Assembly: GCA_009693255.1 (NCBI GenBank)
Contig: SHXQ01000009.1
Location: 1-61,615 of the forward strand
DNA length: 61,615 nucleotides
Source: Methylotenera sp.
GTDB taxonomy: Bacteria > Pseudomonadota > Gammaproteobacteria > Burkholderiales > Methylophilaceae
Direction: 5' to 3'
The notes beneath the pieces were generated by a model that made no database searches, was not told the DNA's origin, and was given only the letters and a program-made list of their open reading frames with translations. Below, piece by piece: positions 19,948 through 27,849 of the stretch. Each line of letters opens with the position of its first letter. Positions within the stretch are counted from its first letter, which is position 1. Both the position numbers and the translations under genes were made by a program.

Positions 19948-21305
19948 CAGCGACTATTAAAAAACAAACGCTACGTGTACTTATTCTTCTAGGCATCAGC
20001 ACGCTCAGTACTGGCTGCAAAGTGCTCGGGCCTGATTATGCGCCGCCCGCCATCAACACACCAACTGCCTACAAAGAAGCCGCATTATCCACGACTACCG
20101 AGACGCCAGCTAAGGTGATGGACGAACGCTGGTGGACACTCTATGGTAACGACGAACTTGATCAGCTGATTGGACAAGTTGAGTTACAAAATTACTCGCT
20201 GCAAGCCGTTGAAGCTAGAACACGACAGGCACGCGCACTGGCAGAGATTGCTAAAGCGGCCAAATCGCCAACCGTGATTGCTGGCGGAAAAAACGATTTA
20301 GGTATTTTGGCCAGCTGGGAGATTGATTTATGGGGGCGCATTCAGCGCAATGTTGAGGCCAGTGGCGCATCTGCTGAGGCCAGTGTAGCTGATCTCGCAG
20401 CAATGAAATTATCCTTGCAAGCGCAGTTGACGCAAAACTACTTTAACTTACGCGTGCAAGATGCCGAAATTCGCTTATTACAAGACACGACGGCCGCTTA
20501 TGAACGCTTATTAAGAGTCACGCAAAATCAATATGCGGTAGGCGTAGCTGATCGAGGCAATGTGTTGCAAGTGCAAACGCAGCTCAACATGGCACAGTCA
20601 CAGATACAAGAAGCCCGAGTAAGTAGAGCACAATTAGAACATGCCATTGCGGTATTAATAGGAAAAGCACCGGCTGATTTTTCTATTGCCGTCGCCCCCA
20701 TCACAACCAGCGTTCCTGAGGTTCCTGCTGCTTTGCCAGCCGATTTATTGCTAAGACGCCCTGACATTGCCGCCGCCGAACGTAGAATGGCTGCCGCTAG
20801 CGCTAAAATTGGCGCGGCTGAGGCCTCTGCCTATCCGTCACTCGATTTATTTGCCGGCGTAAGTATCCGTAAAGGCCTGCTGGGCGGCGCCAAAGTACTA
20901 GCGCCCTTAGCTTCTGGTGGCACACCAGAAGCTAAGCGCAGTGAAGCATCGGCGGCCTATGACGAGATTGTTGCCAACTATCAGCAAACAGTGCTTAATG
21001 GCTTTCGTGAGGTGGAAGACAATCTAGCCAGCCTACAATCACTTAGCACAGCCGCTGACAACAAAGCCGAAGGGCTAAAAGCCGCGCGTGAGTCACTGAC
21101 TATTATGAATAACCAACAACAGGTCGGTATCATTAACCACCATGCCATGATGATGGCACAGACCGCTGCACTTGATAGTGAAAAAACTGGTTTAGATATA
21201 CTGGCTAAGCGCTTAGTCGCCAGCGTGAACTTAATCAAAGCATTGGGCGGTGGATGGCAATCTGCCGTGCTAAACACAGCAAATATTCCAGCGGCAACAA
21301 AGTAA
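19944..21305 (+). CDS. RND efflux outer-membrane factor lipoprotein (NodT/OpmB family), short barrel segments
   Basis: This TolC-like channel completes the efflux operon. The lipoprotein signal ends in LSTGC, followed by the family start [10 protein letters not shown]. The coiled helices of the periplasmic tunnel are well preserved ([58 protein letters not shown]). It has 453 residues, where relatives are usually nearer 480-500. The missing length seems to fall in the two places that form the outer-membrane strands: the stretch between AAKSP and [10 protein letters not shown], and the one between [10 protein letters not shown] and [10 protein letters not shown]. It may be a natural variant or carry internal deletions. 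The reading frame is intact. Confidence 0.9.
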   Translation: MTATIKKQTLRVLILLGISTLSTGCKVLGPDYAPPAINTPTAYKEAALSTTTETPAKVMDERWWTLYGNDELDQLIGQVELQNYSLQAVEARTRQARALAEIAKAAKSPTVIAGGKNDLGILASWEIDLWGRIQRNVEASGASAEASVADLAAMKLSLQAQLTQNYFNLRVQDAEIRLLQDTTAAYERLLRVTQNQYAVGVADRGNVLQVQTQLNMAQSQIQEARVSRAQLEHAIAVLIGKAPADFSIAVAPITTSVPEVPAALPADLLLRRPDIAAAERRMAAASAKIGAAEASAYPSLDLFAGVSIRKGLLGGAKVLAPLASGGTPEAKRSEASAAYDEIVANYQQTVLNGFREVEDNLASLQSLSTAADNKAEGLKAARESLTIMNNQQQVGIINHHAMMMAQTAALDSEKTGLDILAKRLVASVNLIKALGGGWQSAVLNTANIPAATK

Positions 21306-21334
21306 CCCTTTAGCTGCCGCTTATCGTTAAACCA

Positions 21335-21877
21335 TTACCAAGCGATGGTGGCTTCTATGCCAGCACCTTTACCATCAGCCCAAGGCACTAGTTGAACTTT
21401 GTTATTGAAAGCATCCGTAAAAAACCAGCCACTAGCGCTGCCCATTGCCGCGCCGATTGCTGCATCATACCAATGGTGCTTTTTAGCAGCCACTCGAGCA
21501 GATGCTGTGAGCGTAGCCAATGCATAAGCAGGCAGGCCTGCTTCCCAACCATAGCGCTTATACATAGTGGTTGCTGAGGCAAACGCGATGGCAGAATGCC
21601 CAGATGGGAAGCTATTATTATCACTATGATCTGGGCGCTCTTCGTGAACGACAGCCTTACCTAACAGCGATATCGCTTCAGCGGTACCCAAGCTATAGGC
21701 CGCTTCTCGTATACCTTCCCAGTCATCCTTAACTGCCGGTAATACCAGTGCTGTGCCCGCTAAAGTAACGGCAGTCAAGTCACTGATATTGGCCCAAGTT
21801 TTATGACTTCCCGCATTAGCCACAGGGCTAGCAATAAACGATAGTGATAATATCACCATTAAGAAACAAGATTTCAT
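21335..21877 (-). CDS. Exported PAP2-family (type 2 phosphatidic acid phosphatase) protein
   Basis: A 180-residue PAP2/haloperoxidase-fold phosphatase with an N-terminal signal peptide ending near SPVANA. The three acid-phosphatase motifs are present: KAVVHEERP, PSGHS, and ARVAAKKHHWYD. There are few further membrane segments, so it is probably periplasmic or loosely membrane-bound. PAP2 enzymes remove phosphate from lipid phosphates such as undecaprenyl-PP, lipid A or phosphatidic acid. The substrate cannot be read from the sequence. It is convergent with the efflux operon and divergent from a second PAP2 gene, with which it may share the 192-nt promoter region. Confidence 0.88.
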   Translation of the reverse strand: MKSCFLMVILSLSFIASPVANAGSHKTWANISDLTAVTLAGTALVLPAVKDDWEGIREAAYSLGTAEAISLLGKAVVHEERPDHSDNNSFPSGHSAIAFASATTMYKRYGWEAGLPAYALATLTASARVAAKKHHWYDAAIGAAMGSASGWFFTDAFNNKVQLVPWADGKGAGIEATIAW

Positions 21878-22069
21878 CGCTCACTCCTTCATAGTAAGAC
21901 TTGCTTGCAACAGTAATTGCAATATGAAATACTACCGCCCAAACCTATATAAAATAATGATTAACCTTAGTCAAAGCACTGTCAATAGGACTTTTCTATC
22001 GCACCATAACAGTATACCTCCTAATTGATATACAGTTTAGTTAAATGCCTTTTTGTGAGAAAAATAACG

Positions 22070-22729
22070 ATGCACGCGCGCCCTTATTGGCTATTACCTC
22101 TGCTCATGCTTATCGTCATAGCGGCTACGATTTCCTGTGGTTTTTCCTTAACACTCAATGGCCCAGCGAATTTTGATGCGCCTATATTGCTTTGGTTTCG
22201 CGACAATAACGACACGGCACGACTCGCTGGCTTACCTTGGATGACACAGTTTTGGCTAAACATGACCTGGCTTGGCAATACAACCCCCCGTTTGGTAATC
22301 GCTGGCCTGGCTATATTCGGCCTATTGCTGCTGCGTCGCGGGCGTGGCGCACTATTTGTGGCAGCGGTGTTAGTGAGTGGCATTACCCTATCCACCCTAA
22401 TCAAAGGCTGGGTAGGTCGGCCAAGACCACAACTAGTCGCACACCTAGATCAAGTCAGCTCTATGAGCTTTCCTAGCGGCCATGCACTAAACAGCACACT
22501 CTTTTATCTGGCAGTCACCCTCATCATCGCACCCTTAATAACACATCGTACGGCACGCTGGTTTTTGTACGGCTTGGCCATTAGCTCATCATTGGCGATT
22601 GGTATCTCAAGGGTGGCGCTGGGCGTACACTGGCCAAGCGATGTGCTGGCGAGTTGGGTAATTGCTTATTGCTGGTTAGGTTTATGGGTAATGTTAGCCA
22701 AGCACTATTGGCCAAAAGCGCTCACTTAA
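22070..22729 (+). CDS. Integral-membrane PAP2-family phosphatase
   Basis: A polytopic PAP2 phosphatase of 220 residues with about six membrane helices. The motifs are KGWVGRPRP, SFPSGHA and SRVALGVHWPSD, with catalytic histidines facing the periplasm in this family. The ATG at 22070 directly precedes the first hydrophobic helix; an upstream in-frame ATG at 22025 would add 15 residues. Substrates in the family include undecaprenyl pyrophosphate, PG-phosphate and lipid A phosphates. It is convergent with and overlaps by 4 nt the thymidylate-kinase-like gene on the other strand. It differs clearly from the neighbouring exported PAP2. Confidence 0.9.
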   Translation: MHARPYWLLPLLMLIVIAATISCGFSLTLNGPANFDAPILLWFRDNNDTARLAGLPWMTQFWLNMTWLGNTTPRLVIAGLAIFGLLLLRRGRGALFVAAVLVSGITLSTLIKGWVGRPRPQLVAHLDQVSSMSFPSGHALNSTLFYLAVTLIIAPLITHRTARWFLYGLAISSSLAIGISRVALGVHWPSDVLASWVIAYCWLGLWVMLAKHYWPKALT

Positions 22730-23454
22730 GAGTTTGATTGTGTGTAGCCACGTTCAGCTAAAGTTTTAGCTACTGCTGCTTTAGCCTCAGCCAGCACTTG
22801 TGCCAATGGCTTTGTACTGTCAATTTCTACAATGGGCGCACCATTGAATGTGAGTTGCGGGGTAATGGCCACTTTGTCACGTAGTAACTCTCGCCTATGA
22901 TCAGGCTTACGTGCACAGGCAGTATCTAAATCAACATTGAGTCGAATCACTAAATCCGGGCGAAAACTGGTCATCCATTCACACTGGGCGCGTTCACGCC
23001 TTGCTAACCAGCGCACCAAAAAATTTCCCGGTGCGCTTATGGATAAGCCAGTGCCATCAAACGCCCCAGGAAATTCCAATTGCGGGTAGCGATCGGTGAC
23101 GACAATTAATCCTTGGCGGCGTTGAGCCGTCATGTGTTTAAAGCGCCGTAATCGACGCATTGAAAACACATAAAGGATGAGTGCCACGAATAAACCCGGC
23201 GTCTTTTTTTCGCGATGGGCCTGCGTGCTCTTGGTTTTACGCACAATAAATTGATCTAGCAGTTTGCCAACTAGCGGCAATTTTGCGATAGTGCGGCCAA
23301 TATTACCCATTTGCTTGCCCAAATGGGCGGCCACGACTGGGCCGTAGCCTTGCATCCAGATAAGAATTTCTGCGCTAACAGTCGATTTTCCTGAGCCATC
23401 GCAGCCAATTATAGCAATGAGTGGCGCTAAGCCGAGGTCATTTCTTTTCTTCAT
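22726..23454 (-). CDS. Thymidylate-kinase-fold P-loop kinase, paralogue 1
   Basis: A 242-residue P-loop kinase with Walker A GCDGSGKST at 17-25, a TMK-like DRYPQ at about 121-125, and RLNVDLDTACARKPDH near 175. It is longer than true dTMP kinases (about 210). The extra part is a segment at residues 45-105 that is also present in two neighbours (24798-25532 and 25653-26369). Shared blocks include NIG, LP..GK, RRFKHM and FNGAPIVEID. The real target is unknown; thymidylate kinase is the fold, not necessarily the reaction. AGGAC before the ATG at 23454 supports the start. It lies opposite two PAP2 genes, near an ICMT-like methyltransferase and a ceramide locus, so a lipid or headgroup kinase is an attractive but unproven idea. 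Confidence 0.75.
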   Translation of the reverse strand: MKKRNDLGLAPLIAIIGCDGSGKSTVSAEILIWMQGYGPVVAAHLGKQMGNIGRTIAKLPLVGKLLDQFIVRKTKSTQAHREKKTPGLFVALILYVFSMRRLRRFKHMTAQRRQGLIVVTDRYPQLEFPGAFDGTGLSISAPGNFLVRWLARRERAQCEWMTSFRPDLVIRLNVDLDTACARKPDHRRELLRDKVAITPQLTFNGAPIVEIDSTKPLAQVLAEAKAAVAKTLAERGYTQSNS

Positions 23455-23499
23455 AGAGTCCTTTAATTTTATTTTGGATCTAATCTATACCAAGTCATA

Positions 23500-23844
23500 A
23501 GCTGCTTTCTGCCTTGCGACTCTTCATCTTTATATACAACCCTCTCGTTACGAAGGATTTGATTGCTACGCACAAAGCCATGCAAGCCAGCCTCCCTGTC
23601 ATTGCGTCAACGGTAGGGGAATGTGGCTTACACTGTTGAGGTTGGGGGTAAGCGGATGGTTGATTCCGCCTGCCAATGTAACTTTACTGGCTGATGTATT
23701 GGCTGCAGCTTTATCTCACCCAGAGCGGTTGGCTAAAATGGGTCAAGGCTAGGTCAAGGGTGTATCCTCGTTACAGCATGGAGGCTTTTCGCGAAGCTGG
23801 TGAAAGCATATTAGAACGGCTTCACCTACGAGGTATTATCAGAT
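23500..23844 (+). pseudogene. Remnant of a family 4 glycosyltransferase (C-terminal part)
   Basis: The 428-nt gap 23455-23882 contains no intact gene but can be read as a decayed GT4 glycosyltransferase by changing frame. The pieces in order are YIQPSRYEGFD, then KAMQASLPVIASTVGEC, then SGWLIPPANVTLLADVLAA with ALSHPERLAKMGQG, then RVYPRYSMEAFREAGESILE and RLHLRGIIR before TAA at about 23842. These are the usual C-terminal blocks of GT4 enzymes (nucleotide-sugar site, EAM-G-PVIAS and GWLVPP). At least three frameshifts or small deletions separate them. The N-terminal acceptor half is gone. It suggests that a sugar-transferring step was once encoded here. Confidence 0.75.
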
Positions 23845-23882
23845 AATTGTTAATAAGCTAAAAAGAATCAAGTTATTTTAAC

Positions 23883-24623
23883 TTAAATAGTATTATCGAA
23901 AGTTTTGCTAAAATGTAGCAAACCTCGAGTTATAAGTTCGAACACCAAGGCAACAACCCAAACGTAATAACATGTCAAATCTTCAGGTAATTGTGTAAAG
24001 TCAAATCCGTGACGAGCAAAGTCAAAAAACATTACGGCACTGATTAACCAAAAAATTTTCTTATCTTCACGTCTAATCGCTCGTCGAACCCAGAACTTGT
24101 ATTTAGGTTTAATCCAGCCATTTAAACGAGGTAACAAAAATGGAACTTGTTCAGCCCATTTAGTATGTGAATTACCAAATTTTTCCCGTAAAAATTCTTC
24201 TTCGTATACTGAAATTCGCTCGTAAATTAAAGCGAAAATTAAAAAAGTTAGTGTTCCAAATACCCAGCTACCAGAGAGCATGGCTATGCCAGTAAAATTC
24301 ACAATACGGCCAACATATAGTGGATTTCGCACTAAAGAATACGGGCCTGTTGTATTTAATTCAGCAGCAATCGTCTGAACTTTGGTATTGCCAGAAGTGC
24401 CCAGTGCTGCAAACCCACTAGTGATAATTCTTATAAGTGCACCAAAACAAGCAACGCTCAAGGACAACCAAAACCAAATTTTATTGGCTTCGACTGATTC
24501 AAAAGGCCCTGTTGATCCAGTATAGAAAGCGATAGCTGTTCCAATAAAAATAACGCTAGTTAGATAATATCCGCGTATCTGAAACAAGGTCTTACCAGTT
24601 CGTGCAAGTTCTAATTGATACAT
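23883..24623 (-). CDS. ICMT/PEMT-like integral-membrane methyltransferase
   Basis: A 246-residue polytopic protein. Near residue 92 it has GPYSLVRNPLYVGRI, and further on YEEEFLREKFGNSHTKWAEQVPFLLP. This is the S-adenosylmethionine-binding core shared by isoprenylcysteine carboxyl methyltransferase and phospholipid methyltransferase. Hydrophobic helices flank the core, and a further hydrophobic C-terminal region follows. Bacterial members methylate small or lipid substrates; Leptospira LmtA, for example, methylates lipid A phosphate. The target here is unknown. The gene and its flanks (about 23850-24800) are visibly AT-richer than their neighbours, suggesting separate acquisition. It sits between paralogous kinase genes. 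Confidence 0.8.
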   Translation of the reverse strand: MYQLELARTGKTLFQIRGYYLTSVIFIGTAIAFYTGSTGPFESVEANKIWFWLSLSVACFGALIRIITSGFAALGTSGNTKVQTIAAELNTTGPYSLVRNPLYVGRIVNFTGIAMLSGSWVFGTLTFLIFALIYERISVYEEEFLREKFGNSHTKWAEQVPFLLPRLNGWIKPKYKFWVRRAIRREDKKIFWLISAVMFFDFARHGFDFTQLPEDLTCYYVWVVALVFELITRGLLHFSKTFDNTI

Positions 24624-24797
24624 ATTTAGTTGAATTCCAAAAAATAAACCAAGGTCTTAGTTCTTACTATTTCTATAGCTAGATTATATTGTATTTAGAA
24701 AAACTTTATTTATCTTTTTAAGATAAATTCTCTACTAGCTCTAAAGCCATATAGAATTAATGTTAGGTATTTAATTATTAAAATTTGGATGTAAAGC

Positions 24798-25532
24798 ATG
24801 TTCTTTTTATCAAATCACTACCCCGTGCATACTTTTAAAAACGTCTTTGCCGTAGTGGGTTGCGATGGTTCAGGCAAATCAACTTTAACAGCTGACCTCA
24901 TTACTCATTTAGCCCAGCAGAGGCAAGTTGAATGGCTGTACCTTGGTCAATCTTCTGGCAATATTGGCGAGTGGATTAGAAACCTGCCTATAATAGGCGC
25001 ATCATTTGGGCGTTATTTACTGCGCAAAGCGGAGCGGGCTCACAACAACAATAAAGAAACTTCTTCGCCAGACACCTTAACTGCGCTGGTGATTTTTTTG
25101 CTTTCCTTATGGCGTGCGCTTAAGTTTCGTCGCATGTTGAAGCTTGCTCGCCGTGGTGTTTTGGTCATTGCCGATCGCTACCCACAAGCAGAGGTATCAG
25201 GCTTTTATTTTGATGGGCAAGGCCTCAATTCAGCTAATGCCAAAAGCTGGTTAGCTCGCCAACTATTAAAACAAGAAACGCGGCTTTACCAATGGATGGC
25301 AAGCCATATACCTACACTGCTCATACGCCTTAATATTGATGCTGAAACTGCCCATGCCCGCAAACCTGATCACAAACTTGCTATACTACGCGATAAGGTG
25401 AGGGTGATTCCAACGCTGCATTTTAATGGTGCACCTATTTTAGATTTAAATGGTCGCGACCCTTACCCACAAGTATTGGATGCTGCACTCACTGCTATAA
25501 ATGCAGCTGCTAAATTGCCGCAACACTTATAA
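24798..25532 (+). CDS. Thymidylate-kinase-fold P-loop kinase, paralogue 2
   Basis: A 244-residue paralogue of the kinase at 22726-23454. It has Walker A GCDGSGKST at 21-29, LGQSSGNIGEWIRNLPIIG, RRMLKLARRGVLVIADRYPQ with the DR motif at about 126, and RLNIDAETAHARKPDH. It ends with the shared block HFNGAPILDLNG. No signal peptide or membrane helix stands out, so it is probably cytoplasmic. The next kinase gene begins 120 nt downstream on the same strand. The 174-nt upstream gap is very AT-rich and holds no other feature I can name. The substrate is unknown. Confidence 0.75.
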   Translation: MFFLSNHYPVHTFKNVFAVVGCDGSGKSTLTADLITHLAQQRQVEWLYLGQSSGNIGEWIRNLPIIGASFGRYLLRKAERAHNNNKETSSPDTLTALVIFLLSLWRALKFRRMLKLARRGVLVIADRYPQAEVSGFYFDGQGLNSANAKSWLARQLLKQETRLYQWMASHIPTLLIRLNIDAETAHARKPDHKLAILRDKVRVIPTLHFNGAPILDLNGRDPYPQVLDAALTAINAAAKLPQHL

Positions 25533-25563
25533 CGCCTACGCCTATGAAACTAAGCAGTGCGTC

Positions 25564-25592
25564 TTAGCATTTATTTAGATGCAGGCTATAAT
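25564..25592 (+). promoter_or_regulatory. Sigma-70-type promoter for kinase paralogue 3
   Basis: TTAGCA at 25564-25569, a 17-nt spacer and a perfect TATAAT at 25587-25592 lie about 60 nt before the ATG at 25653. Matches are 4/6 and 6/6. The third kinase gene can therefore be expressed independently of the second. Confidence 0.5.
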
Positions 25593-25652
25593 GGCGACAA
25601 TAAAAATTGCTAATCTGATTAACTTTCAGTTAAGTTGAATACTGAGCCTACT

Positions 25653-26369
25653 ATGTCTGCATCTATTAATCACCATGACGAAAGTCATCTTCTTACTGGT
25701 GTTGTCGCCGTTGTTGGCTGTGATGGCACCGGCAAATCTACCCTAACTGCTGATTTACTGGCTTACCTGCAAAGCAAGGGCATTGCTGAGCGTCGCTATC
25801 TTGGCCTAGTGTCTGGCGAAATGGGCGATAAAATTAAGCTACTGCCTATTTTTGGTGTGTGGCTAGAGCGGCATCTTTCGGCCAAGGCACAGCGGGCGCA
25901 AGACATGAAGCAGAAACTGCCCGGCACGGGCACTGCCATCATTATGCATATACTTTCTTTATGGCGCGTGAGGCAACTTAAGCTCGTGATGCGCTTGTCA
26001 CAACGAGGGGTGTTGGTCATCGCAGATCGCTATCCGCAGGCAGAAATTGCTGGGTTTCGTTATGATGGGCCTGGCATTACTGTTACTAGCGAAGATAATT
26101 GGCTGCTACGCATGCTTGCAGCACGCGAGCTAAAACTGTATCAGTGGATGGCGCAGCAAAAACCAGTCTTGATTATTCGCCTCAACATTGATGCGGAAAC
26201 AGCTTACTCGCGCAAACCAGACCATAGCTTAGCCGAGTTACGTGACAAAATTTCCGTGATGCCACGTCTAAACTTTAATGGCACTCAACTGGTTGATATT
26301 GATGCCAGAGCAGCCTATGTAGAAGTGTTAGCTAACGCCTTAAAAGCAGTTAAATCTGCTATTAAATAA
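25653..26369 (+). CDS. Thymidylate-kinase-fold P-loop kinase, paralogue 3
   Basis: The third family member, 238 residues from the ATG at 25653. An in-frame TTG at 25635 is less likely. Walker A is GCDGTGKST, with Thr replacing the Ser of the other two. The LGLVSGEMGDKIKLLPIFG segment, VLVIADRYPQAEIAGF and RLNIDAETAYSRKPDH are all conserved, as is the final NFNGTQLVDID. All three paralogues keep the catalytic P-loop and DR motif, so none looks dead. Divergence among them suggests different substrates or partners rather than a recent duplication. It precedes the LpxO-like gene by 110 nt. Confidence 0.75.
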   Translation: MSASINHHDESHLLTGVVAVVGCDGTGKSTLTADLLAYLQSKGIAERRYLGLVSGEMGDKIKLLPIFGVWLERHLSAKAQRAQDMKQKLPGTGTAIIMHILSLWRVRQLKLVMRLSQRGVLVIADRYPQAEIAGFRYDGPGITVTSEDNWLLRMLAARELKLYQWMAQQKPVLIIRLNIDAETAYSRKPDHSLAELRDKISVMPRLNFNGTQLVDIDARAAYVEVLANALKAVKSAIK

Positions 26370-26417
26370 AATAGACTCCATACTACTCAGTAGTAAACCA
26401 ATGGCGTAGTAAGAGCG

Positions 26418-26446
26418 TTAACCATTTACTTTCATCATGATAAAAT
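26418..26446 (+). promoter_or_regulatory. Sigma-70-type promoter for the LpxO-like gene
   Basis: TTAACC at 26418-26423, exactly 17 nt, then TAAAAT at 26441-26446, ending about 33 nt before the ATG at 26480. Matches to consensus are 4/6 and 5/6. Confidence 0.5.
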
Positions 26447-26479
26447 ACAGTTTTGCTTTATATAGAGGCTAATAATTCT

Positions 26480-27238
26480 ATGAATATGACCGCTGCTCCT
26501 ACTTCTGACAAAATGCCGTTATGGCGCCGCCTTACCATGAAAAGTGGTAAGAATTTGCTACGCTGGCTAGGTAATTTTCAAGCACGCCATTCGCTTATTA
26601 GCACCACTCCCGTTATTGGTAACGATGAATTTACTTGGGTGCCACAACTTGAAGCAGCCTATGCAGACATTCGCGCTGAGCTGGATGCCTTACTAGAAAA
26701 CCCAGAAGACATTCCTACATTTCACCAACTATCCCCTGATCAAAAACGTATTTCTAAAGGCAATAACTGGAAAACTTTTGCTTTTTATGTGTATGGTGGA
26801 CGGGTGGATGACAACTGTGCAGCTTGCCCACGCACAGCATCAGTCCTCGCTTCTTTACCTGGTATGCGCACAGCCATGTTCTCAATTTTAGCGCCTCACT
26901 ATCACATCGAGCCGCACAAAGGCCCTACTCGTGCAGTGATACGTGCTCACCTTGGCTTAAAAATACCCAAAGACCGACAGAAGGTTTGGATTCGTGTGCA
27001 CGACCAATTTCTGCATTGGGAAGAAGGCAAAGTCGTGCTATTTGACGATGCCTACGAACATGAAGTGCGTAACGATACCGATGAGTTCCGTGCGGTATTA
27101 TTCATTGATATTGACCGGCCGATGGACCGCATAGGCACCTTGGTAAATCGATTGATTGTGCGAACAATTCAAGCCAGTAGCTATGTTAAGCAACCTTTAA
27201 AAAACGTAGCCGCGTGGAACCGTGAGCATAAAAAATAA
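26480..27238 (+). CDS. Aspartyl/asparaginyl beta-hydroxylase-family dioxygenase, LpxO-like
   Basis: A 252-residue Fe(II)/2-oxoglutarate dioxygenase of the aspartyl/asparaginyl beta-hydroxylase family. The ATG at 26480 follows a GAGG; the open frame begins with a TTG nine codons earlier. The double-stranded beta-helix core shows LAPHYHIEPHKGPTR (iron histidine at about H146), VLFDDAYEHEVRNDTDEFR (second histidine at about H194, 2-oxoglutarate arginine at about R204) and IDIDRPM. LpxO, a member of this family, adds a 2-hydroxyl to a lipid A acyl chain. The neighbouring ceramide genes make acyl-chain 2-hydroxylation of ceramide a reasonable hypothesis. Peptide or lipid A hydroxylation remains possible. 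A strong hairpin terminator follows. Confidence 0.82.
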   Translation: MNMTAAPTSDKMPLWRRLTMKSGKNLLRWLGNFQARHSLISTTPVIGNDEFTWVPQLEAAYADIRAELDALLENPEDIPTFHQLSPDQKRISKGNNWKTFAFYVYGGRVDDNCAACPRTASVLASLPGMRTAMFSILAPHYHIEPHKGPTRAVIRAHLGLKIPKDRQKVWIRVHDQFLHWEEGKVVLFDDAYEHEVRNDTDEFRAVLFIDIDRPMDRIGTLVNRLIVRTIQASSYVKQPLKNVAAWNREHKK

Positions 27239-27245
27239 ATATTTA

Positions 27246-27283
27246 AAATACATCATCCTCGCGAAAGCGAGGATGATGTATTT
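27246..27283 (+). terminator. Hairpin after the LpxO-like gene
   Basis: A perfect 17-bp inverted repeat (27246-27262 with 27267-27283) is capped by a GAAA tetraloop, 8 nt after the stop codon. The outer part is A/T-rich, giving a terminal UUU. It probably terminates transcription. Its core CCTCGCGAAAGCGAGG also resembles a dispersed palindrome seen in degenerate form at about 29211-29226. Confidence 0.75.
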
Positions 27284-27322
27284 CATGTAATCATGACTAA
27301 ACAGCACTCATAGAGAGATCCC

Positions 27323-27829
27323 ATGCAGTTTTATTCTATCCGTCATTGTTCGCTTTGTTTGATTGCAGCCCTATTACTCACCAGTTCACTTAGTCCGTTG
27401 GCTTTTGCTGGTTCGGTAGCCGATGACATTCATGGGCTATGGATAAACAATAAAGACACTGAGAAACAAAAATTTGCCGTGATGGTTGAAGATTGCGGTA
27501 GCAAGCTTTGTGGTCGCCTATATTGGTTAAAAAAACCTTTATCCGCTAACGGGCTGCCTAAGCGAGATAAACATAACTCCAATGAAGCTCTCCGTGACCG
27601 TCCTTTGTGTGGGTTACAGATTTTAACTGGCTTTCAATACGCGAGCGGCAACACTTGGCATTCTGGCGAAATTTATAACCCTGACGATGGGCTTACTTTT
27701 AGTAGCACCATGAAGTTAGCGCCTGAGGGGTCACTTAAAATTCGAGGCTATGTAGGCATCTCATTGCTTGGTAAGACCTTGGAGTGGGTGAGACCCACTG
27801 AGGAAATTACTAGATGCAAATCACTGTAA
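27323..27829 (+). CDS. Secreted DUF2147-domain protein
   Basis: A 168-residue protein with a signal peptide ending near SPLAFA. The DUF2147 domain is recognisable from IHGLWINNKDTEKQKF at its start, CGSKLCGRLYWLKKP, LCGLQILTGF, and the closing RGYVGISLLGKTLEWVR. The domain is predicted to be a small beta-barrel like a lipocalin. Members are periplasmic and of unknown function. AGAGAG precedes the ATG. A hairpin terminator separates it from the LpxO-like gene. It ends 20 nt from the flippase gene, which is convergent. A lipid-binding role beside the ceramide genes is only a guess. Confidence 0.85.
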   Translation: MQFYSIRHCSLCLIAALLLTSSLSPLAFAGSVADDIHGLWINNKDTEKQKFAVMVEDCGSKLCGRLYWLKKPLSANGLPKRDKHNSNEALRDRPLCGLQILTGFQYASGNTWHSGEIYNPDDGLTFSSTMKLAPEGSLKIRGYVGISLLGKTLEWVRPTEEITRCKSL

Positions 27830-27849
27830 TCTAATTCATTTTAGTTAGA

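Noticed and set aside
24798-26369. Naming the kinases as tmk (dTMP kinase)
   Set aside because: Length, the extra middle segment and the presence of three paralogues argue against the housekeeping enzyme. Only the fold is supported.
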